A DNA stretch of 64,000 nucleotides. Source: Pseudarcicella hirudinis. GTDB taxonomy: Bacteria > Bacteroidota > Bacteroidia > Cytophagales > Spirosomataceae. Made by a program: the position numbers and the translations under genes. The notes below the pieces were generated by a model that made no database searches, had not been told where the DNA came from, and worked only from the letters and a program-made list of their open reading frames with translations. Positions 15,308 to 24,295 of this stretch are shown in pieces. Within the stretch, counting starts at the first letter, position 1; every line of letters starts with the position of its first letter. The stretch covers positions 1-64,000 of the forward strand of contig NZ_FOXH01000022.1 of the NCBI RefSeq assembly GCF_900115665.1, given 5' to 3'.

Positions 15308-15961
15308 ATGAAGACAAACTACAACACATACCAATCGAACATACTCTGGGATTATAATTTCCCTGTAAAAATATTTAAAGGTGAAATGCCGAAATTATCT
15401 CCGCTTAAGACAGGTGCCAGAATAAATTCACTCAGCATTCCTCAGGACTCCGGCATCTGGCAAAATGTCCCGGAACAATTCAATCTTTCAAATCCTACGA
15501 TCAGACAGATTATTGACAATAAACCACTGACTATCAGCTTTCTTTCCGGTGGCTGGAATGAATATGGTTTAAAACATCTTCAAACGCTTAAACAGTCTTA
15601 TGCCGAAATTCTGGCTTTGGGCGGTAATTTACTGGTAGTTGTACAGGCTTCATATAAGGATACGCTTGAACTGGCCGGTCATTTTGAATTACCTTTTAAC
15701 TTACTGGCTGATCCCAACAACTTACTGGCAAAGCAATTCGGTATTTATACAAAAGAAGTAGCCCTTTGGGAAAGAATTGCCGGTATTTCCGAAGATGTCC
15801 CTGCACCTGCCACTTACGTGCTGAATCAGCATGGGAAAATCGTTTATCACTCAGTAGATACTGATTTCAGCCGTCCTTTTTCGGCAACAGAAATGCTCGG
15901 AGCGGTATTCAGTGCCTGTCACCAGATACCGTATTCTGTAAAATATAGTTTAGCTGCCTGA
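15308..15961 (+). CDS. Peroxiredoxin-like protein lacking the catalytic cysteine (paralogue)
   Basis: A 217-residue relative of the preceding gene product, sharing ITISFLSGGWNEYG-type active-site replacement (no Cys), LLADPNNLLAKQFGIYTKEVALWERIAGISEDVPAPATYVL, and the same length and order of elements. One Cys near the C-terminus (FSACHQ) and three Met in all. It has its own promoter with the sulfur-type palindrome. The peroxidatic Cys is missing, so peroxidase activity is not expected. Role unknown; induction under sulfur limitation is predicted. Confidence 0.8.
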   Translation: MKTNYNTYQSNILWDYNFPVKIFKGEMPKLSPLKTGARINSLSIPQDSGIWQNVPEQFNLSNPTIRQIIDNKPLTISFLSGGWNEYGLKHLQTLKQSYAEILALGGNLLVVVQASYKDTLELAGHFELPFNLLADPNNLLAKQFGIYTKEVALWERIAGISEDVPAPATYVLNQHGKIVYHSVDTDFSRPFSATEMLGAVFSACHQIPYSVKYSLAA

Positions 15962-16028
15962 AATACGGCCTGAATTTAAAAATCGTTTAGATTACCTTGC
16001 CTTGAATATTTAATCAAAGTTTATATAT

Positions 16029-16059
16029 AAAGAGTATAGGCCTTGCCTTTACTCTTTTT
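16029..16059 (+). terminator. Intrinsic terminator after the second redoxin-like gene
   Basis: AAAGAGTA (16029-16036) pairs with TACTCTTT (16050-16057), ending in a T run. It lies 68 nt past the stop codon. Confidence 0.8.
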
Positions 16060-16102
16060 CATTTTACAGTCCTTCCGTTTTCTTCCTGTTTTATGTAAAA
16101 TG

Positions 16103-16130
16103 AAAATAGCCGAAAAGCTTCGGCTATTTT
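16103..16130. terminator. Bidirectional terminator-like hairpin
   Basis: A perfect 12-bp stem AAAATAGCCGAA/TTCGGCTATTTT around the loop AAGC, with A and T tracts on either side. A second stop signal behind the sulfur island. Confidence 0.8.
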
Positions 16131-16908
16131 AACATCAAAACCCAATTTATCTAACACAAAACATACTTTCGTATGTTTGTTATCTTTGAGCCTTTAACAG
16201 GCTGACATTCGTTGTATAAAAGAGGACAAATTTAACAAATCGGCAATATATTCCATAATATACTGACTACTAATTACATAACAAATTATTTCCTCTGATA
16301 TCCTTTGGTCTCCGGGAAAAGGTGTTCTCAATTCTATCCCAAATCACAAAAATATTCTTATAAATCACAAATTAAATCATATTTAAGGTAAATACCATCC
16401 TGCTTCGTATGGGTATTTAACACAATTTATTCTTCGAAAGATACATCAATTTCCATACCCCGGTTATAAAAACAGAGAATTAATCCCATTTTGACAAAGT
16501 ATTTTCATAAAAAAAGGATTTCTATCATCGGTCTGGAAAAATATTTCAGAAAAATGCTTCTCAATAATAAAAAAGATGTCAGAATCTATTGGAAAAAGAC
16601 AAAGCTTCTAAATATAAATTGAACTATTCTAAGAAAATACTGTACTAACAGGATGACACATGACGGTTTAGGTGAACCCTTCATTTAATTTTGGTACATA
16701 AAAAAATCTGTTAACCAATTCCTGTAAATATAACCCCCGATCCGGCCGAAGTTTTGGCAGCATGCTTTTAGAAATCTAAAAAAACAAATCAAGATCAATT
16801 CCCGAAAAGGTTTATCCTTTATCATTTTGGTCATTTCGCAAGAAATGTCCGCTGTTACTTTATTGAGTTTTTTTCAAAAAATCAAACATTTTCAATCCAT
16901 TAATATGT

Positions 16909-19900
16909 ATGCACTTCTTTACTAATTTTCGCAAACTCTTACTATCAGCCTGCATTTTCCTCTGCATATCGGCGGGTGATGAATTTCGGGTACTGGCGGA
17001 AGGTAATCATCTTTCCCACAGAAACCAGACGGCGGAACTGATCGTTACCGGAACGATTGTTTCCACAGAGAACAATGAGCCGATTCCCGGGGTAAACATT
17101 CTTGTAAAAGGAACAAAATCAGGGGCTTCCAGCAAAGCTGATGGTTCCTTCAGCATCAAAGTCCCCAATGAAAAGTCTGTACTGATCTTCTCTTCTATCG
17201 GTTATATCACACAGGAAATTGTTGTTGGTAATCAGAAAAACCTGAAGGTTGTTCTCAGCGCTGATACCAAATCCCTCGAAGAAGTGGTGGTAGTTGGTTA
17301 TGGAGAGGTAAAACGCAATAACCTCACTGGTGCAACTGCCAGTATAGGAGCTAAGGATATCGAAGATCGTCCTGTTGCAAGGCTCGAAAATGCACTGGCG
17401 GGTCAGCTTCCCGGCGTGGATGTGCGTACAACTTCGGGAGAACCCGGCTCCGATATTCAGATCAGAATCAGGGGAACAGGTTCTATTAATTCTTCAAATG
17501 ACCCGCTTTATGTGGTAGATGGCGTCCCGGTAGATGACATAAAAGGTTTAAATCCGGGAGATATCAAAACACTTGATGTTCTGAAAGATGCTGCCTCCGC
17601 TGCCATTTATGGTTCAAGAGGTTCTAACGGTGTTGTTTTAATTACTACCAAAAGAGGCGGGCAAGGTAAACTTAGCATTCAGTTCAATGCTTCAAAGAGT
17701 CTTTCAAGGGTAGAAGGCAGGCTCAATATGATGAATCCGCAGCAATGGATTGAATTCAGAAAAGCCGATATCGATAAGAAATGGGTTGATAAAGGAAAAA
17801 CAGACAAAAAGGATTATAAAGCAAGTGATTCTCAGGAATTCAGAGCTGCAGAATTAAAAATTACAGGGCCGATTTCTTCTGCCAATGCCAATGCAACCTA
17901 TATGTATGACCCGCGTTGGGCTTATGGTACCGACAGCCTGGATTATGTGGACTGGAATGATGCTTTCTTTGGAAATACCGGTTCTTTGGATAACTACCAG
18001 ATTACTCTTTCAGGAGGAAAAGACAATACAAACTACAGTGTTTCGGGAAGTTATCTTACCCAAAAAGGAATTGTCGTAAATACAGGTTATGACAGAGCTA
18101 CTTTGAGAGCGAATTTTGATTCTAAAGTAAACCGGGTTTTAAAATTCGGTATGACTCTGGCACCATCTATAGAATGGAGAACAGGTTCCGGACAAACGGA
18201 TGGGAAAGACCGTGCCGGTATGCAAGCCATTGGCGAACCTCCTATCAGTGACAAAGGTGTAGGCGCTTATGCAGGACTCGGAGGACTTCCTACTTACAAA
18301 TGGTCCGGCCGGTATGCCAGCCCGATTGGTTATCTGGAAAAAGTCATTGCTAACCGGACCCGTAATAAACTGAATGCAAACGTATATCTGGACTTTAATC
18401 TTACCAATAACCTTGTTTTCAAAATTGTCGGCGGAGCAGATATATACTCAAACATTGACGACACATGGGTTCCGTCAACTGCCCTGCGTGCCGATCTTGC
18501 CGGAACAGCCTATTCAGACCGTTCTCAGGGGTCAACATATCATTATCTCGGACAAGGAACTTTGAATTATAATAAAAAAATCGGGAAAGAACATGATCTC
18601 TCGGTATTACTGGGTTATGCCGTTGAGACTACGAAATTTAACTCAAGTCAGCAAAGAGCCAACAACTTTCCAAATGACTGGTCGAATCTCTTTGATATCA
18701 GCGTAGCAACGACGACGATCAATACAATTTACAGTGGTAAAAATGCTTTGATTTCTTATTTCGGAAGAGTTCAATACGATTTCAAAGACAAATACCTGTT
18801 GTCAGCCAGTATTCGCCGTGATGGTTCTTCCAAATTCGGAAATACCAATCAGTGGGGCATTTTCCCGGCCGCCGCAGCTGCCTGGAAAGTGAGTCGCGAG
18901 AATTTCATGAAAAATGTAAATTTTATCAGTGATCTGAAACTCAGAGCCAGTTATGGTGTTTCAGGAAACAACCGGATTCCTGATAATGCCCAATTTGCGC
19001 TGCTTGGAAACTACAACTATAACCTTGGCGGAGCAGCGGCAGTTATCAAAGGTTATGCTCCTACTTCATTCGAAAACTCTTATTTGGGTTGGGAAACTAA
19101 TAAAAGCTATAACCTGGGGCTTGATTTCGGGATTCTCAGCAACAGCATCCAGGCAAGTGTAGATTATTACAGCCGAACCACCTCAGACCTGCTTTTAAAT
19201 GCTCCGGTTTCTTCCCTTACCGGATTTACCAATAGCTGGCAAAATGTAGGAGACATTCTTAACCGGGGACTCGAGCTCAGCCTTTCCACTCAGAAAAGAA
19301 TTGGCAAATTCAGATGGAATACTACCGTTAATGTTTCTTACAATACCAACGAAGTACTAAAACTGGGCAATGACAACACCCCTATTCCGACCGGTTTCAG
19401 CGGACTTACTTCAATTATTCAGGTCGGGCAGCCAATCGGTTCATTCAAGTTATATGACGTAATTGGTGTGTACAAAGATCAGGCAGATGTAGATTCCAGT
19501 CCGCACATGGCTAAAACACTTCCCGGAGATTCCAAATACCGTGATGTTAACAATGATGGTAAAATTGACGACAATGACCGAACCATTGTAGGAAATCCGC
19601 AAGCTCCATTCTATTATGGTTTAAAAACAGATGTTACTTACCAGAATTTCAATTTATCCATCCTGATGAATGCTCAGACAGGAGGGAAAATCTATTCGAT
19701 GATCGGCAGAAGCATTGACAGATCTACTTCAGAATCGCTGTACAACAGACTGGCAACCTGGGCAGATCGCTGGCAATCACCTGAACAGCCGGGAAATGGC
19801 ATCATTCCAGGTAACTATGCTACCACAGGTTCTTACTATGACACCCGCTGGCTTTACAGCTCAGATTACCTGAGAGTAAAAAATATCACATTGTCTTACA

Positions 19901-20088
19901 TGGTACCTCCAATGAAATGGTTCAGCTATGCCCGTGTATATGTTTCGGTGGAAAACCCATTTATCTGGCATAAATATACTGGTGGATATACGCCGGAAGC
20001 CCAGTCTCCTGTTGCAACTGACGGTGGTGATTACGGTGGATATCCACAATCAAAAACCTATTCTCTCGGGATTAATCTAACATTCTAA
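16909..20088 (+). CDS. SusC-like TonB-linked outer membrane transporter
   Basis: A 1059-residue outer-membrane importer. It has a signal peptide, a carboxypeptidase-D-like beta domain (about residues 45-120: ITGTIVSTENNEPIPGVNILVKG), then the TonB plug (GYGEVKRNNLTGATASI, IRIRGTGSINSSNDPLYVVDGVP, YGSRGSNGVVLITTKRG) and a 22-strand barrel ending in the aromatic LGINLTF. Family knowledge: SusC transports oligosaccharides captured by its SusD lid, with TonB energy. The partner SusD starts 44 nt later, and lyase/hydrolase genes for rhamnogalacturonan follow, so RG-I oligosaccharides are the likely cargo. No anti-sigma or ECF sigma gene is adjacent. Confidence 0.95.
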   Translation: MHFFTNFRKLLLSACIFLCISAGDEFRVLAEGNHLSHRNQTAELIVTGTIVSTENNEPIPGVNILVKGTKSGASSKADGSFSIKVPNEKSVLIFSSIGYITQEIVVGNQKNLKVVLSADTKSLEEVVVVGYGEVKRNNLTGATASIGAKDIEDRPVARLENALAGQLPGVDVRTTSGEPGSDIQIRIRGTGSINSSNDPLYVVDGVPVDDIKGLNPGDIKTLDVLKDAASAAIYGSRGSNGVVLITTKRGGQGKLSIQFNASKSLSRVEGRLNMMNPQQWIEFRKADIDKKWVDKGKTDKKDYKASDSQEFRAAELKITGPISSANANATYMYDPRWAYGTDSLDYVDWNDAFFGNTGSLDNYQITLSGGKDNTNYSVSGSYLTQKGIVVNTGYDRATLRANFDSKVNRVLKFGMTLAPSIEWRTGSGQTDGKDRAGMQAIGEPPISDKGVGAYAGLGGLPTYKWSGRYASPIGYLEKVIANRTRNKLNANVYLDFNLTNNLVFKIVGGADIYSNIDDTWVPSTALRADLAGTAYSDRSQGSTYHYLGQGTLNYNKKIGKEHDLSVLLGYAVETTKFNSSQQRANNFPNDWSNLFDISVATTTINTIYSGKNALISYFGRVQYDFKDKYLLSASIRRDGSSKFGNTNQWGIFPAAAAAWKVSRENFMKNVNFISDLKLRASYGVSGNNRIPDNAQFALLGNYNYNLGGAAAVIKGYAPTSFENSYLGWETNKSYNLGLDFGILSNSIQASVDYYSRTTSDLLLNAPVSSLTGFTNSWQNVGDILNRGLELSLSTQKRIGKFRWNTTVNVSYNTNEVLKLGNDNTPIPTGFSGLTSIIQVGQPIGSFKLYDVIGVYKDQADVDSSPHMAKTLPGDSKYRDVNNDGKIDDNDRTIVGNPQAPFYYGLKTDVTYQNFNLSILMNAQTGGKIYSMIGRSIDRSTSESLYNRLATWADRWQSPEQPGNGIIPGNYATTGSYYDTRWLYSSDYLRVKNITLSYMVPPMKWFSYARVYVSVENPFIWHKYTGGYTPEAQSPVATDGGDYGGYPQSKTYSLGINLTF

Positions 20089-20132
20089 GGCAGGTTTCGA
20101 AATGAAACGCTTTCTATTAAATCATTAATGCA

Positions 20133-21620
20133 ATGAATATCAGAAAAATACTTTTATACATTCTTTTAACAGGAACAACCTCTCTTACTTTTTCCTGTAA
20201 AGAAGACCTGATAGATATCAGTCCGCTTACCAACAATACGGCGAACGATTTCTATGCAGATGAAAATCAAATGAATCAGGCCGTTATGGCAGTGTATAAT
20301 GCCTATATGATTATTCCGGTAAGTTCCAACTGGTACTTGTCGGAAGTTCGATCAGACAATACCCTTGAAATAAATGGCGGAGGTGCCCAACGAGACTGGG
20401 CAGATATTGGCTTCTTTACGGCCACTTCTCAAACCGGAGCTTTTGCTTCTGCCTGGACAAACCTTTATGCTGTTGCATACCGGGCCAATATGGTCATTAA
20501 CAATGCCGTAAAATTCAATTCTGCCAAAGTAACAGCTTATCAGGCTGAAGCACGTTTTCTGAGAGCACTCGCTTATTTTGATCTGGTACGATTCTGGGGA
20601 GATGTTCCTTTGGTTTTAAAACCTTTGAGCATTGATGAAGCAAAGAAAACACCAAGAACTTCCAAAGAAGAGGTTTACAAGGTAATAATTGAGGATTTGA
20701 AATTTGCAGTCGATAATTTACCGGAAACTTATGCAGCGGCAGACAAAGGCCGTTCTACCAAATATGCAGCCAAATCTGTCCTGGGAAGAGTTTATCTGAC
20801 CATGTCCGGATACCCTTTAAAACAGACAGACAAACTAAGTCTGGCTAAAAAGGAACTGGCAGATGTTATGGCACAGGAATCAAGGTTTTTTGCATTCCCT
20901 GCCACTTACAGAGATTTGTTTACAGTTGCCGGAGAAAATAAATCAAATCCTTTTGAGGTACAATATTTATCAGGCGGGCTTGGATTGGGGAGTCAGGTCC
21001 CGGCCGTTCAGGCGTTCCAATATCCTGTGCAATGGTCAACGCAACAGCCGACAGACGGCTTTGATGGCCAGCCAGACGGTGAGTTACTCCGTTCATATAC
21101 CATTAATGATACTCGTTTCAAGGCTTCAATTGATTCCGGATATTCAGATGCTGCAGGGAAAAGGCTTTCAGAAAGAATCCAATTCACCAAGTTTTTAGAA
21201 AAAGGGGCAGCCATCAGTAATAACAGAGATTATCCGACTAATTTTCCGGTTGTGCGATACAATGATGTGCTGCTTATGTATGCGGAAATTCTAAATGAGG
21301 AAAGTGGTCCGACTGCTGAAGCCGTTGCCATTTTGAACCGGATCAGGACTTTTGCAAAAGCTCCAGTCATCAAACCTGCTACCAAAGAAGATTTCAGACT
21401 GGCGATAGAAAGTGAACGCCGCATCGAATTTGTGGCGGAAGGACTTCGCTGGCATGATTTGGTCCGTACCGGAAGAGCGATTACAGTGATGAATGCTTTT
21501 GCCCAAAGAAACCTTTACAAAATGGCCAGACCAATCAGTGAATCTGATTTATATTATCCGATTCCTCAAAAAGAGATGTTGATAAATCCCGGATTCTGGC
21601 AGCAAAATCCCGGATACTAA
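20133..21620 (+). CDS. SusD/RagB-like glycan-binding lipoprotein
   Basis: A 495-residue outer-surface lipoprotein (lipobox LTFSC, Cys about residue 22) paired with the SusC transporter. It shows the SusD TPR-like N-terminal part (FYADENQMNQAVMAVYNAY, YRANMVINNAVKF, AEARFLRALAYFDLVRFWGDVPLV) and the C-terminal RagB/SusD domain (FPVVRYNDVLLMYAEILNE, ESERRIEFVAEGLRWHDLVRTG, YPIPQKEM). It holds sugar chains at the cell surface over the SusC channel. Co-transcribed with SusC. Confidence 0.95.
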   Translation: MNIRKILLYILLTGTTSLTFSCKEDLIDISPLTNNTANDFYADENQMNQAVMAVYNAYMIIPVSSNWYLSEVRSDNTLEINGGGAQRDWADIGFFTATSQTGAFASAWTNLYAVAYRANMVINNAVKFNSAKVTAYQAEARFLRALAYFDLVRFWGDVPLVLKPLSIDEAKKTPRTSKEEVYKVIIEDLKFAVDNLPETYAAADKGRSTKYAAKSVLGRVYLTMSGYPLKQTDKLSLAKKELADVMAQESRFFAFPATYRDLFTVAGENKSNPFEVQYLSGGLGLGSQVPAVQAFQYPVQWSTQQPTDGFDGQPDGELLRSYTINDTRFKASIDSGYSDAAGKRLSERIQFTKFLEKGAAISNNRDYPTNFPVVRYNDVLLMYAEILNEESGPTAEAVAILNRIRTFAKAPVIKPATKEDFRLAIESERRIEFVAEGLRWHDLVRTGRAITVMNAFAQRNLYKMARPISESDLYYPIPQKEMLINPGFWQQNPGY

Positions 21621-22038
21621 CAGATACTGTTTAACCTCACGCCCCTTTAAACTTCGAATATCTTTTCTTGTCAAAAATGAGTTACAGTTTCAACCCAAAT
21701 CTCTGAAAGGAGTTTTCCGGCGTTGAAACTGTAATCTGCAATGATGGGAAATTACTCATCGTTCTCAGGTTATGCTTTCAGGCGATTTCCCCAAAGGTTT
21801 TCGCCTTATTGTTCAGCCTATAGATACCTAGTTTCTTAACTGTTCAATTGATTTGCCGTTTGAAAAACTATACGGATCCTGACATTGATTTTTTAGAAAA
21901 TACAACAACAAAAGTTTTTTTTGATCCGAATTACAAACTACATTCTACAAAGCATGCTCCTTGAGCTCAATTGAATAAAAAAGCCCGTTAATCTTTAAAA
22001 CAGGATAAACCTTATTTTTCAGCACAACTTTAACAGTC
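21621..22038. other. Intergenic region after SusD
   Basis: 418 nt without a gene. It holds a 13-bp inverted repeat, TTACAGTTTCAAC with GTTGAAACTGTAA, between about 21682 and 21736, not followed by a T run, and a smaller GGCGA/TCGCC hairpin near 21781. These may stabilise the 3' end of the SusCD transcript. No clear promoter for the next gene. Confidence 0.4.
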
Positions 22039-24141
22039 ATGAAAAACACTAAACTTATTTTAATTCTTGCGGGCATTCTTCTTTTAACAGGGAAAAGTCA
22101 GCTTTCCGCACAGCGTCTGATGGAAAAACTCAACCGTGGTATGATAGCAGTCAGAACCAATGATTCACAGGTTTATATCGGTTGGCGCTTATTGGGTAAT
22201 GATCCCTCCGGCATTAGTTTTAACCTCTATCGCGGAAATATTAAAATCAACTCCACTCCGATTATCAATACTACCAATTTTATTGATAATACTTCTTCCA
22301 GCAATGTTTATACTCTGAAACCTGTCATTAACGGGGTAGAATTAACCCTTTCCGAGTCTGCGACAATCTGGAATCAGCAATACCTGGAAATTCCACTGCA
22401 AATCCCGGCCGGAGGTACCACACCTGACGGAGTTGCTTATACTTATAATGCTAATGATTGCAGTGTGGGCGATCTGGATGGAGATGGTGAATATGAGATT
22501 ATCCTAAAATGGGATCCTTCCAATTCCAAAGACAATTCTCAAAGCGGATATACCGGAAATGTTTACCTGGATGCCTATAAGATGAATGGCTCACAACTCT
22601 GGAGAATAGATTTAGGAAAAAATATCAGAGCAGGAGCACATTATACACAGTTTATGGTCTATGATTTTGATTCTGACGGAAAAGCTGAAATTGCCTGTAA
22701 AACAGCTGATGGTACAAAAGACGGCATTGGAACAATGATCGGAGATTCAGCAGCAGATTACAGAACTACGGCAGGATATGTTTTATCAGGCCCTGAATTT
22801 CTTACCGTTTTCAACGGACAGACAGGTGCGGCCATGGCAACTGCCAACTTTCTTCCGGCAAGAGGTACTGTGGCTTCCTGGGGAGATAATTATGGCAACC
22901 GGGTGGACAGGTTCATTGCCGCTGTAGCGTATCTGGATGGTCACAGACCAAGTCTGGTAATGGGTCGCGGGTACTACACCCGACTGGTAAGGGTGGCCTG
23001 GGATTGGAGAAACGGTCAACTGACCAACCGCTGGATATTTGACAGCAATACCCCGGGGAACGGTGCTTACGCTTCGATGGGAAATCATCAGATGACTATT
23101 GGTGATGTGGATAATGACGGAAAAGATGAGGTTTTCAACGGAGCGAGTGCCATTGATGACAATGGCTCAGGGTTATACTCCAATGGTCTCGGACATGGAG
23201 ACGCACTTCATATGACAGATATGGATCCTGATGTACCGGGTCAGGAAATATGGCAATGTCATGAAGAACCTGCTAAATACGGCATTTATGGACTGGAATT
23301 CAGAAATGCCCTTACCGGCGTTCCTGTCTGGGGTGTTTCAGGAGGTGGCAAAGATGTAGGAAGATGCCTTGCCATTGATATAGATCCTCGTCATAAAGGA
23401 TATGAATGCTGGGGGGCTGTTGGCAATTTATATGATTGCAAAGGCAATCAGATTTCTAACGTCAAGCCAGGCTCAACTAATTTTGCAGTCTGGTGGGATG
23501 CCGATCTCAGCAGAGAATTACTGGATGGCAACCATATCGATAAGTGGGATTATAACAACAATACTACCAACAGAATTTTTACGGCCACAGATTGTTCTTC
23601 AAATAACGGAACCAAATCTAATCCGGCACTGAGTGCAGATATTCTCGGCGACTGGAGAGAGGAAGTGATTCTGAGAAAAACAGATAATTCTGCATTAAGA
23701 ATCTTCACCACTACCCTGCCAGCCAATAATCGTTTTTACACCCTCATGCACGATCCGCAATACAGAGCAGCCATAGCCTGGCAGAATTCTGCTTACAATC
23801 AACCTCCTCACCCGGGTTTTTATTTGGGAGATGGCATGTCAGCTCCTCCTCAGCCAGTTATTCAGATTGCGGGAAAAGCTTCACAAAATCAGGGAAATTC
23901 AACATCAAATATCCCTGAAAGTGATTTTTCTCTGGTTTTTCCAAATCCCGGTAATCATTCCTTTACCATTAAAACAGAAGGGCATTTTTCCTACACAATT
24001 GTTAATGAGCTTGGCAAAAATGTAGAAACCGGAGAAGCAGAAGAGCAATATGAAGCCGGAGCTAAATTAAAACCGGGGATATATCTCGTAAAAGTAAATA
24101 GCAAAAAAGGCACAAAAACCGTAAAAATTGTAAAAAACTAG
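22039..24141 (+). CDS. Rhamnogalacturonan lyase (PL11) with type IX secretion tail
   Basis: A 700-residue secreted lyase that cleaves the rhamnose-galacturonate backbone of RG-I by beta-elimination. It has a signal peptide, then an eight-bladed propeller with repeated calcium-binding loops (DLDGDGEYE, DFDSDGKAE, DVDNDGKDE), typical of PL11 (YesW/YesX). RAGAHYTQFMVYD and GDWREEVILR are also family-like. The last 75 residues (FSLVFPNPGNHSFTIKT to GIYLVKVNSKKGTKTVKIVKN) are a Por/T9SS C-terminal sorting domain, so the enzyme should be exported to the cell surface or medium. It is the only protein of this locus with such a tail, and so the likely first enzyme to act on the polymer. Confidence 0.93.
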   Translation: MKNTKLILILAGILLLTGKSQLSAQRLMEKLNRGMIAVRTNDSQVYIGWRLLGNDPSGISFNLYRGNIKINSTPIINTTNFIDNTSSSNVYTLKPVINGVELTLSESATIWNQQYLEIPLQIPAGGTTPDGVAYTYNANDCSVGDLDGDGEYEIILKWDPSNSKDNSQSGYTGNVYLDAYKMNGSQLWRIDLGKNIRAGAHYTQFMVYDFDSDGKAEIACKTADGTKDGIGTMIGDSAADYRTTAGYVLSGPEFLTVFNGQTGAAMATANFLPARGTVASWGDNYGNRVDRFIAAVAYLDGHRPSLVMGRGYYTRLVRVAWDWRNGQLTNRWIFDSNTPGNGAYASMGNHQMTIGDVDNDGKDEVFNGASAIDDNGSGLYSNGLGHGDALHMTDMDPDVPGQEIWQCHEEPAKYGIYGLEFRNALTGVPVWGVSGGGKDVGRCLAIDIDPRHKGYECWGAVGNLYDCKGNQISNVKPGSTNFAVWWDADLSRELLDGNHIDKWDYNNNTTNRIFTATDCSSNNGTKSNPALSADILGDWREEVILRKTDNSALRIFTTTLPANNRFYTLMHDPQYRAAIAWQNSAYNQPPHPGFYLGDGMSAPPQPVIQIAGKASQNQGNSTSNIPESDFSLVFPNPGNHSFTIKTEGHFSYTIVNELGKNVETGEAEEQYEAGAKLKPGIYLVKVNSKKGTKTVKIVKN

Positions 24142-24295
24142 TTCCGGGTGCAAATCAGAAGTAAATTCAGGGGCATTAATTATCGGAAATAAAATACCTT
24201 TTTATAAAGAATGAATGAGTATTTCCGGTTGTTCAGATTCTTTTATCGGAATAAGCATTTAATTCTATTTAACCTGAAAAATAATTTAAATTTTC

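Larger units (their letters stand above)
15962..16908. other. Long intergenic region before the SusC gene
   Basis: 947 nt with no convincing gene. It begins with two terminators (16029-16059 and 16103-16130), then an 8-bp hairpin AAACATAC/GTATGTTT near 16158-16177. A single -7-like TAATTTTG lies around 16687, about 200 nt before the SusC start, without a clear -33 partner, so a 200-nt untranslated leader is possible. Otherwise plain AT-rich sequence. Confidence 0.4.

Noticed and set aside
21815-21830. CTATAGATACCTAG as a fifth copy of the sulfur operator
   Set aside because: Spacing and right half-site do not match CTAT-N7-ATAG, and there is no promoter box at the right distance.
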